From assembly GCA_014584695.1 (NCBI GenBank), contig JACTMI010000044.1, positions 1-48,902 of the forward strand: a stretch of 48,902 nucleotides of DNA, read 5' to 3'. The notes beneath the pieces were generated by a model. The model was not told the DNA's origin. It saw only the letters and a program-made list of their open reading frames with translations, and made no database searches. The position numbers and the translations under genes are program-made. Source of the stretch: Acidobacteriota bacterium (GTDB lineage Bacteria; Acidobacteriota; Thermoanaerobaculia; Multivoradales; JAGPDF01). Positions 18,756 to 26,284 of the stretch are shown one piece after another (position 1 is the first letter of the stretch; every line of letters begins with the position of its first letter).

Positions 18756-20390
18756 TCAGCTCATGCCGACGATCTTGCCGTCGACCAGGTCGAGCGACTC
18801 GGCGAGCGGCCGCTTCGGCAGGCCCGGCATGCGCAGGATCTCGCCGGTCAGCACCACCACGAACCCGGCGCCGGCGCTGATGTGAAGCGACCTCACGGTG
18901 ACTTCGAAGTCCTGCGGACGGCCGCGCAGCTTGGGATCGTCGGAGAGCGAGTTCTGGGTCTTGGCGATGCAGATCGGGAGCTTGTCGTAGCCGAGCCGCA
19001 CCAGATCCTCGAGGTCGCGTTCCGCCTGCTTGGTGAACACCACCTCACGCGCGCCGTACATCTTGCTCGCCACGGTGAAGATCTTGTCCGGGATCGACGC
19101 CTCGACCGGGTAGAGGGGCTCGAACGGCTTGTGATCGCTCTCGGCGAACTCAATGACCGCCCGGGCCAGCTCCTCCGAGCCCTCGCCGCCGCGGGCGAAG
19201 TGGTCCGAGAGCGCGAACGGCACGCCCAGATCGGCGCAGCGCCGGCGCACGACCTCGATCTCCTCGTCGGTGTCGGAGGCGAAACGGTTGAGCGCGACGA
19301 TCGGCTGCTCGCCGAAGTGCCGGATGTTCTCGACGTGCTTCTCGAGGTTCGGCAGGCCCGCCGCCACCGCCGCCGCGTCCGGCCGGGTGAGCGTCTCGAG
19401 CGCCGAGCCGCCGTGGAACTTGAGCGCCCGCACGGTGGCGACCAGCACCACCGCGGCCACGTCGAGCCCCGCCGACCGGCACTTGATGTCGAAGAACTTC
19501 TCGGCCCCGAGGTCGAAGGCGAATCCGGCCTCGGTCACCGCCCAGTCGGTGAGATGCAACGCCAGGCGGGTCGCGATGACGCTGTTGCAGCCGTGCGCGA
19601 TGTTGGCGAACGGGCCGCCGTGGATGAAGGCGGGCACCCCCTCGGCGGACTGCACGAGGTTGGGTTTGAGCGCGTCGGCGAGCAGCGCCAGCATGGCGCC
19701 CGAGCCGCCCAGGTCGCGCGCCGTGACCGGCTTGCCGTCGTAGGTGAAGGCGACCAGCGTGCGGTCGAGGCGGGCGCGCAGGTCGTCGCCGTTCTCGGCC
19801 AGGCAGAGAATGGCCATCACCTCGGAGGCCGCGGTGATGTCGAAGCCGGTCTCGCGCGGCACCCCCTCCTTGTGGCCGCCCAGCCCGATCACCGCGCGGC
19901 GCAGCGCCCGGTCGTTCATGTCCAGGCAGCGCCGCCACAGGATCCGGCGCGGGTCGATGCCGAGCGGATTGCCGAAGTAGAGGTGGTTGTCGATCAGCGC
20001 CGCCAGCAGGTTGTTGGCCGTGGTGATGGCGTGGAAGTCGCCCGTGAAGTGGAGGTTGATCCGCTCCGCGGGCTGGACGGTCGCCGCGCCGCCGCCGATC
20101 GCTCCCCCCTTCATGCCCAGGCAGGGACCGAGCGAGGGCTCGCGCAGCGCCAGCGCCACCGACTGGCCGAGGCGCGACAGGCCCTGTGCCAAGCCGATCG
20201 AAGTCGTGGTCTTGCCCTCGCCGGCGGGCGTCGGCGTGATCGCCGAGACCAGGACCAGGCGTCCGCGCCCCGGCCGTGTCCGGAGGCGGCCGAGCGCCTT
20301 CGGTTCGACCTTGGCCACGTGCCGGCCGTACGGCTCCCACTCCTCCTCGGCGAGCCCGAGCCGGGCCGCGATCTCCGCAATTGGTCGCAT
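18756..20390 (-). CDS. fhs: Formate--tetrahydrofolate ligase
   Basis: A 544-residue enzyme that forms 10-formyl-THF from formate, THF and ATP in one-carbon metabolism. The P-loop-like TPTPAGEGKTTT (residues 52-63) is intact, as are LREPSLGPCLGMKGGA, LHFTGDFHAITTANNLLAAL and GPFANIAHGCNS. Length is close to the usual 550-560. The ATG at 20390 has AGGGAGAG upstream. It is the only one-carbon Wood-Ljungdahl-type gene in the window, so it says nothing by itself about acetogenesis. It is preceded by a universal stress protein on the same strand (69-bp gap). Confidence 0.96.
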   Translation of the reverse strand: MRPIAEIAARLGLAEEEWEPYGRHVAKVEPKALGRLRTRPGRGRLVLVSAITPTPAGEGKTTTSIGLAQGLSRLGQSVALALREPSLGPCLGMKGGAIGGGAATVQPAERINLHFTGDFHAITTANNLLAALIDNHLYFGNPLGIDPRRILWRRCLDMNDRALRRAVIGLGGHKEGVPRETGFDITAASEVMAILCLAENGDDLRARLDRTLVAFTYDGKPVTARDLGGSGAMLALLADALKPNLVQSAEGVPAFIHGGPFANIAHGCNSVIATRLALHLTDWAVTEAGFAFDLGAEKFFDIKCRSAGLDVAAVVLVATVRALKFHGGSALETLTRPDAAAVAAGLPNLEKHVENIRHFGEQPIVALNRFASDTDEEIEVVRRRCADLGVPFALSDHFARGGEGSEELARAVIEFAESDHKPFEPLYPVEASIPDKIFTVASKMYGAREVVFTKQAERDLEDLVRLGYDKLPICIAKTQNSLSDDPKLRGRPQDFEVTVRSLHISAGAGFVVVLTGEILRMPGLPKRPLAESLDLVDGKIVGMS

Positions 20391-20459
20391 CGCTCTCTCC
20401 CTGGATGTTCCGTCCGTGCGCGCGATCCTCGCACGAGGCGCCGCGCCGGCAAAGGCGGG

Positions 20460-20873
20460 CTACTTGACCAGCAGCACAGGGCAGGGGGCCAGCAGCGCGA
20501 CCCGGTAGCTCATCGACAGCCCCTCGGCGAAGGGGCGTTGCGGGTCGACGCGATGGGAGGCGAGGACGACCAGCTCCGCGCCCTCGCGGTCGACGGCGGC
20601 GAGGATCTCCTCCACCCGCCGGCCGAAAGTCACTTCGGTGCGCGCCACGGCGCCGGCCGTGCGAGCCCGCTCCGCGAGCTCCGCCAACGCCGCCCGCGCC
20701 CGGCGCTCGAGCAGCGCGTAAAAGGCCTCGATCTCCGGCGCGTCGTCGTCGAGCTTCTCGACCACGTGCAGCAGCAGCAGCTCGCCACCCGCCGCGAGCT
20801 GGCGACAGGCACCCGCCACGGCGAGCTGGCTCTTCGCTGTCAGGTCGACCGGTACCACGATCCGATGGAACAT
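20460..20873 (-). CDS. Universal stress protein (UspA family)
   Basis: A 137-residue single Usp domain. It opens MFHRIVVPVDLT (strand 1 with the Asp after it) and contains LLLLHVVE, RVEEILAAVDREGAELVVLASH and a C-terminal YRVALLAPCPVLLVK. The classical ATP loop GxxGx9GS is not intact (SHRVDPQRPFAEGLSMSYRV), so it may not bind ATP. ATG at 20873 with AAGGGGG upstream; the open frame extends further but without similarity. It sits between fhs and the terminator of the MtrB-like gene. Confidence 0.88.
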   Translation of the reverse strand: MFHRIVVPVDLTAKSQLAVAGACRQLAAGGELLLLHVVEKLDDDAPEIEAFYALLERRARAALAELAERARTAGAVARTEVTFGRRVEEILAAVDREGAELVVLASHRVDPQRPFAEGLSMSYRVALLAPCPVLLVK

Positions 20874-20902
20874 CGCAGGCCCCCTTTCGCCCACAAGGAA
20901 GA

Positions 20903-20934
20903 CGGCCGCCGGTGCCCGAGGGCCCCGGCGGCCG
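20903..20934 (-). terminator. Terminator of the decahaem cytochrome/porin operon
   Basis: A perfect 10-bp stem (CGGCCGCCGG / CCGGCGGCCG) with a 12-nt loop lies 36 bp past the porin stop. On the minus strand it is followed by TCTTCCTTG, a weak T-rich tract. Confidence 0.6.
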
Positions 20935-20970
20935 CTGGACCGCGCCGACCTGTCGGGAGCGCCGCGCCCG

Positions 20971-23226
20971 TCAGAGACGGAGCTTGAAGCGGAGCCCCAC
21001 GACATTCGCCGTGTAGTCACCGTAGTTGCCGTTCAGCAACAGGGCGCCCGGCAGATAGTAGGTCAGGCCGCGGGTGATGAAGCTCGATAGCGAGTAGTCC
21101 TCGTAGCGGTAGTCGAGACCCGCCGAGAGGTTGGGCGTCAGCTCGTAGTCGAGCGCCATCTTGAAGCTCAGGATCTCGATGTCCTCGTAGTCGTCGAAGC
21201 CGACCGCGAGATTCGGAGCTCCCCCCGGCGGGCTGAACATGTCGGCCAGTCCGTCGGACTTGTTCCAAGTCCCCTTGAGGTCGAGCTTCCACTTGCCGGA
21301 AGTCATGTTGTAGCCGAGGCCGGCGGTGTCGTTGGCCTCCTCGAAGGTCACGTCCCAGTCGTCGAGCGGATTGGTCGAGGGTGTGGCTCCCGACTGCCGG
21401 GAGCGCTGGAAGACCTCGCGATCCGAGCGATGGTAGAAGACGTACAGATTCGACCCCTCGGCGATCGCGAACGACAGCTCGGCGTCGTACTGAATCAGCT
21501 CGTCGCCGACCAGGCCGAAGCGGCTCTTGGTGTAGTCGTCGTCGCGGCTGGTGACACCGAAGGCGAGGTCGACGCGGTCGCTGATCCACCAGTGACCCCG
21601 CACCGAGAAGGCGTCGTATTCGCGCGCCGCCTCGTCGTACTTGCGCAGGGCCGGCAGGTTGTTGATTCCCTCCGGATGGATGAAGGTGACTTCCTGGGCC
21701 TCGGTCGAATACTCGCCGATCGACTTGTCCCCCATCTCGTAGGCGAACCTCAGGTCGAGGCGTCCGAGCTTGGTGTCGTAAGTCAGCCGCAAGATGTCCT
21801 CGTCGCTGGTTTCGATCTCCCGGAACTTGCGGTCCCAGCTCTGCCGGGCGACCATCAGGCCGAGGCGGCCATCCTTGCCGATCGAGTAGCCGAGATCGGC
21901 CGAGTAGTCCTCGATCGTGTAGGCGTACGGCACGGTGACGCGGCCGATCTCCTCCCACACGCCGTGGTAGCGCACGTAGCCCGGGAAGCGGATGGTGGCC
22001 GACTTGTTGTCGTAGTCGTAGTACTTGACCCGGAAACCGAGCGTCCAGTTGTCGGCGAACCGGGTGTTGGCCGAGCCGGTGAAGGTCAGCACGTCGACCT
22101 TGCTGTCGGCGTTCGACACCGGCAGGGCGCCGCGCGAGGTCGCCGCGAAGGTCTGGCCGTTGAATCCGACGCCGACGATCGCGGTGTTCTCGGTGTAGGC
22201 CTGGAGCGGGTCGTTCTGCTCCATGGTGCCGAAGGAGAGCGCGCCCGAGAGGTTCCAGGTGCCCGCCTTCATCCGGCCATTGACGAACATCCAGCTCGCC
22301 TCGTTGTCCGGGGCGAGCGCCGCGAGCCCGATCGCCGAGCCACCGACCGACGCGGTGCCGGGTGCCTGGTAGGCGGAGGGATCGGTCGAGCTGGTGATCC
22401 GGAACGGGTTGTCCCAGATCATGGCGGCGAGATCGTTCTCGAACTTCGAGTAGCGGTAGCCGAAGGTGAGGCCGCCCTTCTTGCCCTTGAGCTCGCCCGA
22501 GATCTGGGCGTCCGAGGTCTTGTAGTCGATCGGCTCGGGCAGCTCGACGACGCTGCCGAAGCCGAACGCGGCTCCGTAGGGGCGGTTGCCGTACCGGTTC
22601 TCCTGCTTGTACTCGAGGTTCCAGGCCATCCGCCCCATCTTGCCGAGATCGAGCTTCGCCCGGGTGCGGTCCCGCTGCAGCCCCAGGTCGAGGGTGTTCG
22701 ATGCGGCGAGGAAGGGGCGCAGCAGGTTGTTCAGGTAGGCGTAGTTGATGGCGTTGCGGTTGGCCGCGAACTGGTTGACGAGCGTCGTCTGGAGCGCCTG
22801 CTGGATGGTGTCCGACAGCTCGAACCGGCCGGGAGCGGTCTCCGTCAGGAGCAGCTTCGCGTTGTTGCCGAAGTGGTGGGGGATCTTGTTGTAGTCGATC
22901 TGCATCCCCCACCGGCCGGAGACGCCGTAGTCCAGGGTGTAGCGGGCGTCCCGCCGGCCGACCCAGCTGGAGCGCAGCGACAGGTACCTGCCGGTCTCGG
23001 CGTCGCCGCCCGTGATCACCATCTTCGGAATGGCGAAGCCGGTCGTCCAGTCGGAATATTCGTTGAACTTCGAGGAATCGGTGTCGACGTCGACGTCGTA
23101 GACGGCGAGGTCGAGTCGGTCCAGGTTGAGCTGGAATCCCGTGGCCTTGTCGTCGGCGGCGAGCGGGCCGCCGAACAGAGCGAGGGCCGCGGCGAGCGTC
23201 ACGACGAAACGATGTTGCGCACGCAT
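20971..23226 (-). CDS. MtrB/PioB-family outer-membrane beta-barrel
   Basis: A 751-residue exported protein (signal peptide about 1-24, ending LAA) made almost entirely of alternating amphipathic strands with aromatic girdles, ending in VGLRFKLRL as outer-membrane barrels do. Length and pattern fit MtrB/PioB porins (about 700-800 residues), which sheathe a decahaem cytochrome and let electrons cross the outer membrane. No N-terminal CxxC pair is present, unlike MtrB of Shewanella. The ATG at 23226 has TAGGAG upstream; the frame is open far upstream but that overlaps the cytochrome gene. It lies 11 bp downstream of the decahaem gene, so they form one operon. Confidence 0.9.
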   Translation of the reverse strand: MRAQHRFVVTLAAALALFGGPLAADDKATGFQLNLDRLDLAVYDVDVDTDSSKFNEYSDWTTGFAIPKMVITGGDAETGRYLSLRSSWVGRRDARYTLDYGVSGRWGMQIDYNKIPHHFGNNAKLLLTETAPGRFELSDTIQQALQTTLVNQFAANRNAINYAYLNNLLRPFLAASNTLDLGLQRDRTRAKLDLGKMGRMAWNLEYKQENRYGNRPYGAAFGFGSVVELPEPIDYKTSDAQISGELKGKKGGLTFGYRYSKFENDLAAMIWDNPFRITSSTDPSAYQAPGTASVGGSAIGLAALAPDNEASWMFVNGRMKAGTWNLSGALSFGTMEQNDPLQAYTENTAIVGVGFNGQTFAATSRGALPVSNADSKVDVLTFTGSANTRFADNWTLGFRVKYYDYDNKSATIRFPGYVRYHGVWEEIGRVTVPYAYTIEDYSADLGYSIGKDGRLGLMVARQSWDRKFREIETSDEDILRLTYDTKLGRLDLRFAYEMGDKSIGEYSTEAQEVTFIHPEGINNLPALRKYDEAAREYDAFSVRGHWWISDRVDLAFGVTSRDDDYTKSRFGLVGDELIQYDAELSFAIAEGSNLYVFYHRSDREVFQRSRQSGATPSTNPLDDWDVTFEEANDTAGLGYNMTSGKWKLDLKGTWNKSDGLADMFSPPGGAPNLAVGFDDYEDIEILSFKMALDYELTPNLSAGLDYRYEDYSLSSFITRGLTYYLPGALLLNGNYGDYTANVVGLRFKLRL

Positions 23227-23237
23227 GGCCTTGGCTC

Positions 23238-24146
23238 CTAGTAACCCAGGTACGGGCTCGAGGGGTGGTTGCTGCCGTGGATCGTCGCGTGGCAATCCAG
23301 GCAGGCGCGGTTGAAGATCCGGTTGCTGCCGGTCTGCGGCGCGTCCGGGCCCGGCAGACGGGTGTTGTCGTACAGCGTACCGGGGTGCCGGGTGTTCGAG
23401 TGGCACTGCTGGCAGATGTACGGCACCGAAGTCTTCTGCAGCTTGATGTGGTTGGAGCCGTGCGGGGTGTGGCAGTTCAGGCAGTTCTCGCGCACCGGCG
23501 CGTGCTCCCACAGGAACGGCCCGCGCTTCTCCGCGTGGCAGCTGTAGCACATCTCGTTGACCGACTCGGCGGCGATCAGCTTGGCCGTCTGCGTGCCGTG
23601 CGGGTTGTGGCAGTCGGCGCAGGCGATCTTGCCCTCGCGGATCGGGTGGTGCGAGTTCTTCCACAGCTCGGCGCGCACGTTCTTGTGGCAGGACAGGCAC
23701 GACTCCATCGCGTTGCGCGAGCTGAGCAGCGCGACCTCGGACTTGGGGGCGTGGACCGAGTGGCAGTCGGCGCAGCTGACGCCCCGGGTCTGGTGCATGC
23801 TGCCGTGCCAGAAGAACTGCTTGCCGCCATCGTGGCAGCTCTGGCACATCGCGTCCTTGTCGGCCGCCTTCTTCCCGGCGAGCGACGGCCGCAGCGCCTC
23901 GTTGTCCGGATCGTCGGCGTGGGCCGAGCCCGGACCGTGGCAGCTCTCGCAGCCGTGAGCACTGAGTCGGCCGAAGGCCGGCGAACCGTGGGCGGTGCCG
24001 GCGACCTGGTCGACGACTTCCTCGTGGCAGGTGGCGCAGGTGTCGTTGCCGACGTAGGTCGCCCCGGGCGTCTGTGCGGTCGCCGAGACGCCCCAGGCCA
24101 GCGCGACCGCCGCGACGGCCACCGAGGTCCCGAGTCTCCAATTCAT
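23238..24146 (-). CDS. DmsE/MtrA-type decahaem c-type cytochrome
   Basis: A 302-residue periplasmic cytochrome with signal peptide (about 1-25, ending ATAQ) and exactly ten CxxCH sites: CATCH, CESCH, CQSCH, CADCH, CLSCH, CADCH, CYSCH, CLNCH, CQQCH and CLDCH. Size and haem spacing match MtrA/DmsE/PioA decahaems, which plug into MtrB-type barrels. The ATG at 24146 is preceded by AGAGGAGGG. It is first in the operon with the porin. The family name DmsE does not imply DMSO reduction: no DMSO reductase subunit is present. Confidence 0.95.
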   Translation of the reverse strand: MNWRLGTSVAVAAVALAWGVSATAQTPGATYVGNDTCATCHEEVVDQVAGTAHGSPAFGRLSAHGCESCHGPGSAHADDPDNEALRPSLAGKKAADKDAMCQSCHDGGKQFFWHGSMHQTRGVSCADCHSVHAPKSEVALLSSRNAMESCLSCHKNVRAELWKNSHHPIREGKIACADCHNPHGTQTAKLIAAESVNEMCYSCHAEKRGPFLWEHAPVRENCLNCHTPHGSNHIKLQKTSVPYICQQCHSNTRHPGTLYDNTRLPGPDAPQTGSNRIFNRACLDCHATIHGSNHPSSPYLGY

Positions 24147-24209
24147 GTGGTCCCTCCTCTGGATCCGATGTTCCCGGGGAATCGAGCGCGGAGGCGTTCG
24201 CCACCCTAT

Positions 24210-24264
24210 CTGGACTCTCGGATCTTCAAATGGGAGTCTAGGGTATCCGGGATTCGGTTGGCCA
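24210..24264 (-). promoter_or_regulatory. Possible promoter/operator of the decahaem-porin operon
   Basis: On the minus strand TGGCCA (24259-24264) and TAGACT (24235-24240) are 18 bp apart, a moderate promoter match. Overlapping the -10 is an inverted repeat, CTGGACTC (24210-24217) against GAGTCTAG (24234-24241), with one mismatch and a 16-bp spacer. It could bind a regulator shared by both divergent operons. Both readings are inference. Confidence 0.35.
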
Positions 24265-24323
24265 CCCCGTGGGGCGGGGCGGCGCGGTCTCGTCGAGCGG
24301 GATCCTCCAGACCACCCGGAGGG

Positions 24324-24351
24324 TTGCCCGCGCCGGCCGACCGCGTAGGAT
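24324..24351 (+). promoter_or_regulatory. Possible promoter of the monohaem cytochrome operon
   Basis: TTGCCC (24324-24329) and TAGGAT (24346-24351) are 16 bp apart, about 41 bp before the ATG of the cytochrome at 24393. It is a plausible sigma-70-type promoter in a 246-bp divergent intergenic region. Confidence 0.4.
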
Positions 24352-24392
24352 CGCGGCGCAGGGACCGGACTCGAACCAGAGGAGGCAAGACC

Positions 24393-24734
24393 ATGAGAAT
24401 GACGACCCGTTGGATCGCCGGCGCCGCCGGCCTCTACGCCTTCGCCGCCATCGCCACGGCCGCCCCCGCCGCCGACGGCAAGGAGGTCTTCCTGGCGCAG
24501 AAGTGCAATGTCTGCCACGCGGTCTCGACCGCCGGCATCGAGGCGACCACCAAGTCCGAGAAGATGAAGGGGCCGGACCTGGTCGGCACCATCCAGGCGC
24601 ACGGTGCCGACACCATGGTCAAGTACCTGAAGAAGGAAGTCGACCTCAACGGCAAGAAGCACCCCAAGGAGATGAAAGCGACCGACGAGGAGATCCAGGC
24701 GATGATCGCCTTCCTCGAGGCGCAGAAGAAGTGA
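24393..24734 (+). CDS. Small monohaem cytochrome c
   Basis: A 113-residue periplasmic cytochrome with signal peptide (about 1-24) and one haem site CNVCH (residues 38-42). A likely axial Met lies in HPKEMKATDEEI, followed by a C-terminal helix, the class I layout. ATG at 24393 with AGAGGAGG upstream. It is first in the plus-strand electron-transfer operon and is the natural soluble shuttle between the two inner-membrane cytochromes downstream and the outer-membrane decahaem encoded divergently. Confidence 0.93.
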   Translation: MRMTTRWIAGAAGLYAFAAIATAAPAADGKEVFLAQKCNVCHAVSTAGIEATTKSEKMKGPDLVGTIQAHGADTMVKYLKKEVDLNGKKHPKEMKATDEEIQAMIAFLEAQKK

Positions 24735-24831
24735 GCTCCCGAGCGCTGCGTCCGGCCGCCGGCGGTCTTTTCCGAGAGCATTCCGGCGGCCGGCGCGGCG
24801 CCGCCCGGACCTTCGGCTCGGAGGGTCTGCC

Positions 24832-26238
24832 GTGAGCGTGAAGAGCTTCTTCGCGGCGCTCACACGCCATCCCCTGAGCTTGACCGGCACGGCGATCGCC
24901 ACCGCCGCGGCGATCCTCTTCCTCTTCCTCTTCTCCCTCGACGCGCTCGGCCTGCACGGCCACCCCTACATCGGCATCCTGTCGTACCTGATCGTCCCGG
25001 CCCTGTTCGTCCTCGGGCTGGTGCTGATCCCGATCGGGCTGCGCCGCGCGCGCAAGAGGCACGGCGCGGCGGCGCCGCTGCCGGTGATCGACTTCAACCT
25101 CGAGGCGACGCGCAACCGCTTCCTGGTCTTCCTGGCGCTCACCGTGGTCAACGTGGTGATCGTCGCGCTGGCCACCTACAAAGCAGTCGAGGTGATGGAC
25201 ACCACCGCCTTCTGCGGCGAGGCCTGCCACTCGGTGATGGCGCCCGAGCACACCGCCTTCCAGCGCGGCGCGCACGCCAGCACGCGCTGCGTCGACTGCC
25301 ACATCGGCCCTGGCGCGGGCTGGTTCGTCAAGTCGAAGCTCTCCGGCTCCTGGCAGGTGGTCTCCGTCGCCCTCAACCTCTACCCGACGCCGATTCCGAC
25401 CCCGGTCCACTCCCTGCGGCCGGCGCGCGAGACCTGCGAGCAGTGCCACTGGCCGCAGAAGTTCGTCGGTGACCGTCTGCGGGTGATCACCAAGTACGAC
25501 GACGATGAGGCGAGCACCGAGCGCAAGACCGTCCTGCTCATGCGCGTGGGTGGCCTCGTCGGCCGGGCTTCGCAGGGGATCCACTGGCACGTCGATCCCT
25601 CGCACACGATCCGCTACCGCTCGGACGCGTCGCGCGAGACGATCTACGAGGTCGAGATGACCGACCTGCGCGGCGGCGAGGTGGTCCGTTGGTACGCCGA
25701 CGGCGCCGAGGAAGGGGGCGCGGAGGCGACCACCGGCATCTGGCGCACGATGGACTGCGTCGACTGCCACAACCGTCCGAGCCACACCTTCCGTCCGCCG
25801 GCGGTGGAGATCGACGAGGCGATCGCCACCGCGCGCATCGCGCGTGACCTGCCGTACGTCCGCCGCGAGGGCATGAAACTGATCACCGCCGACTACGCCG
25901 ACCGCGAGGCGGCGCGCCTCGCCATCCGCGACGGCCTGACCCGCTTCTACGTCGACGAGTACCCCGAGGTCGCCGCCGACCGCGCCGCCGACATCGACGC
26001 CGCGGCGACGGCTCTGTTCGAGGGCTGGGCGGGCAACGTCTTTCCCGGCATGAAGGTGAGCTGGGGAACCTACCCGAACCACATCGGTCACGAGCAGGCG
26101 CCCGGCTGCTTCCGCTGCCACGACGACGCCCACTCGACCCCCGAAGGCAAGGCGATCTCGCAGGATTGCGAGACCTGCCACTCGATCCTGGCGATGGAAG
26201 AGGTCGAACCCGAGATCCTGGCCACGCTCTCGCCCTGA
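24832..26238 (+). CDS. NapC/NirT-like membrane hexahaem cytochrome (ImcH-like)
   Basis: A 468-residue inner-membrane protein with three N-terminal membrane helices (about 17-38, 48-70, 97-118) followed by a periplasmic haem domain. Six haem sites: the first is the unusual CGEACH (CX3CH, residues 128-133), then CVDCH, CEQCH, CVDCH, CFRCH and CETCH. The HSVMAPEHTAFQ and CHIGPGAGWFVKSKLSG stretch is of NapC/NirT type, the family of quinol dehydrogenases. Classical NapC has one helix and four haems, so this long form is closer to Geobacter ImcH. GTG at 24832 with GGAGGG upstream. It probably passes electrons between the quinone pool and periplasmic cytochromes. Confidence 0.9.
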   Translation: MSVKSFFAALTRHPLSLTGTAIATAAAILFLFLFSLDALGLHGHPYIGILSYLIVPALFVLGLVLIPIGLRRARKRHGAAAPLPVIDFNLEATRNRFLVFLALTVVNVVIVALATYKAVEVMDTTAFCGEACHSVMAPEHTAFQRGAHASTRCVDCHIGPGAGWFVKSKLSGSWQVVSVALNLYPTPIPTPVHSLRPARETCEQCHWPQKFVGDRLRVITKYDDDEASTERKTVLLMRVGGLVGRASQGIHWHVDPSHTIRYRSDASRETIYEVEMTDLRGGEVVRWYADGAEEGGAEATTGIWRTMDCVDCHNRPSHTFRPPAVEIDEAIATARIARDLPYVRREGMKLITADYADREAARLAIRDGLTRFYVDEYPEVAADRAADIDAAATALFEGWAGNVFPGMKVSWGTYPNHIGHEQAPGCFRCHDDAHSTPEGKAISQDCETCHSILAMEEVEPEILATLSP

Positions 26239-26284
26239 GCGAGCGCTCTTGACGACCCGCCCGCGCCGACGGAGGATCGCCGCG

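Noticed and set aside
18450-20987. An 845-codon plus-strand frame across the protease, fhs and usp genes
   Set aside because: It spans three well-supported genes on the other strand, has low-complexity Arg/Gly/Ala composition and no domain.
20971-24146. Assigning DMSO respiration from the DmsE-type name
   Set aside because: No molybdopterin reductase (DmsA) or FeS subunit is encoded in the window; the decahaem plus barrel pair is a general outer-membrane conduit.
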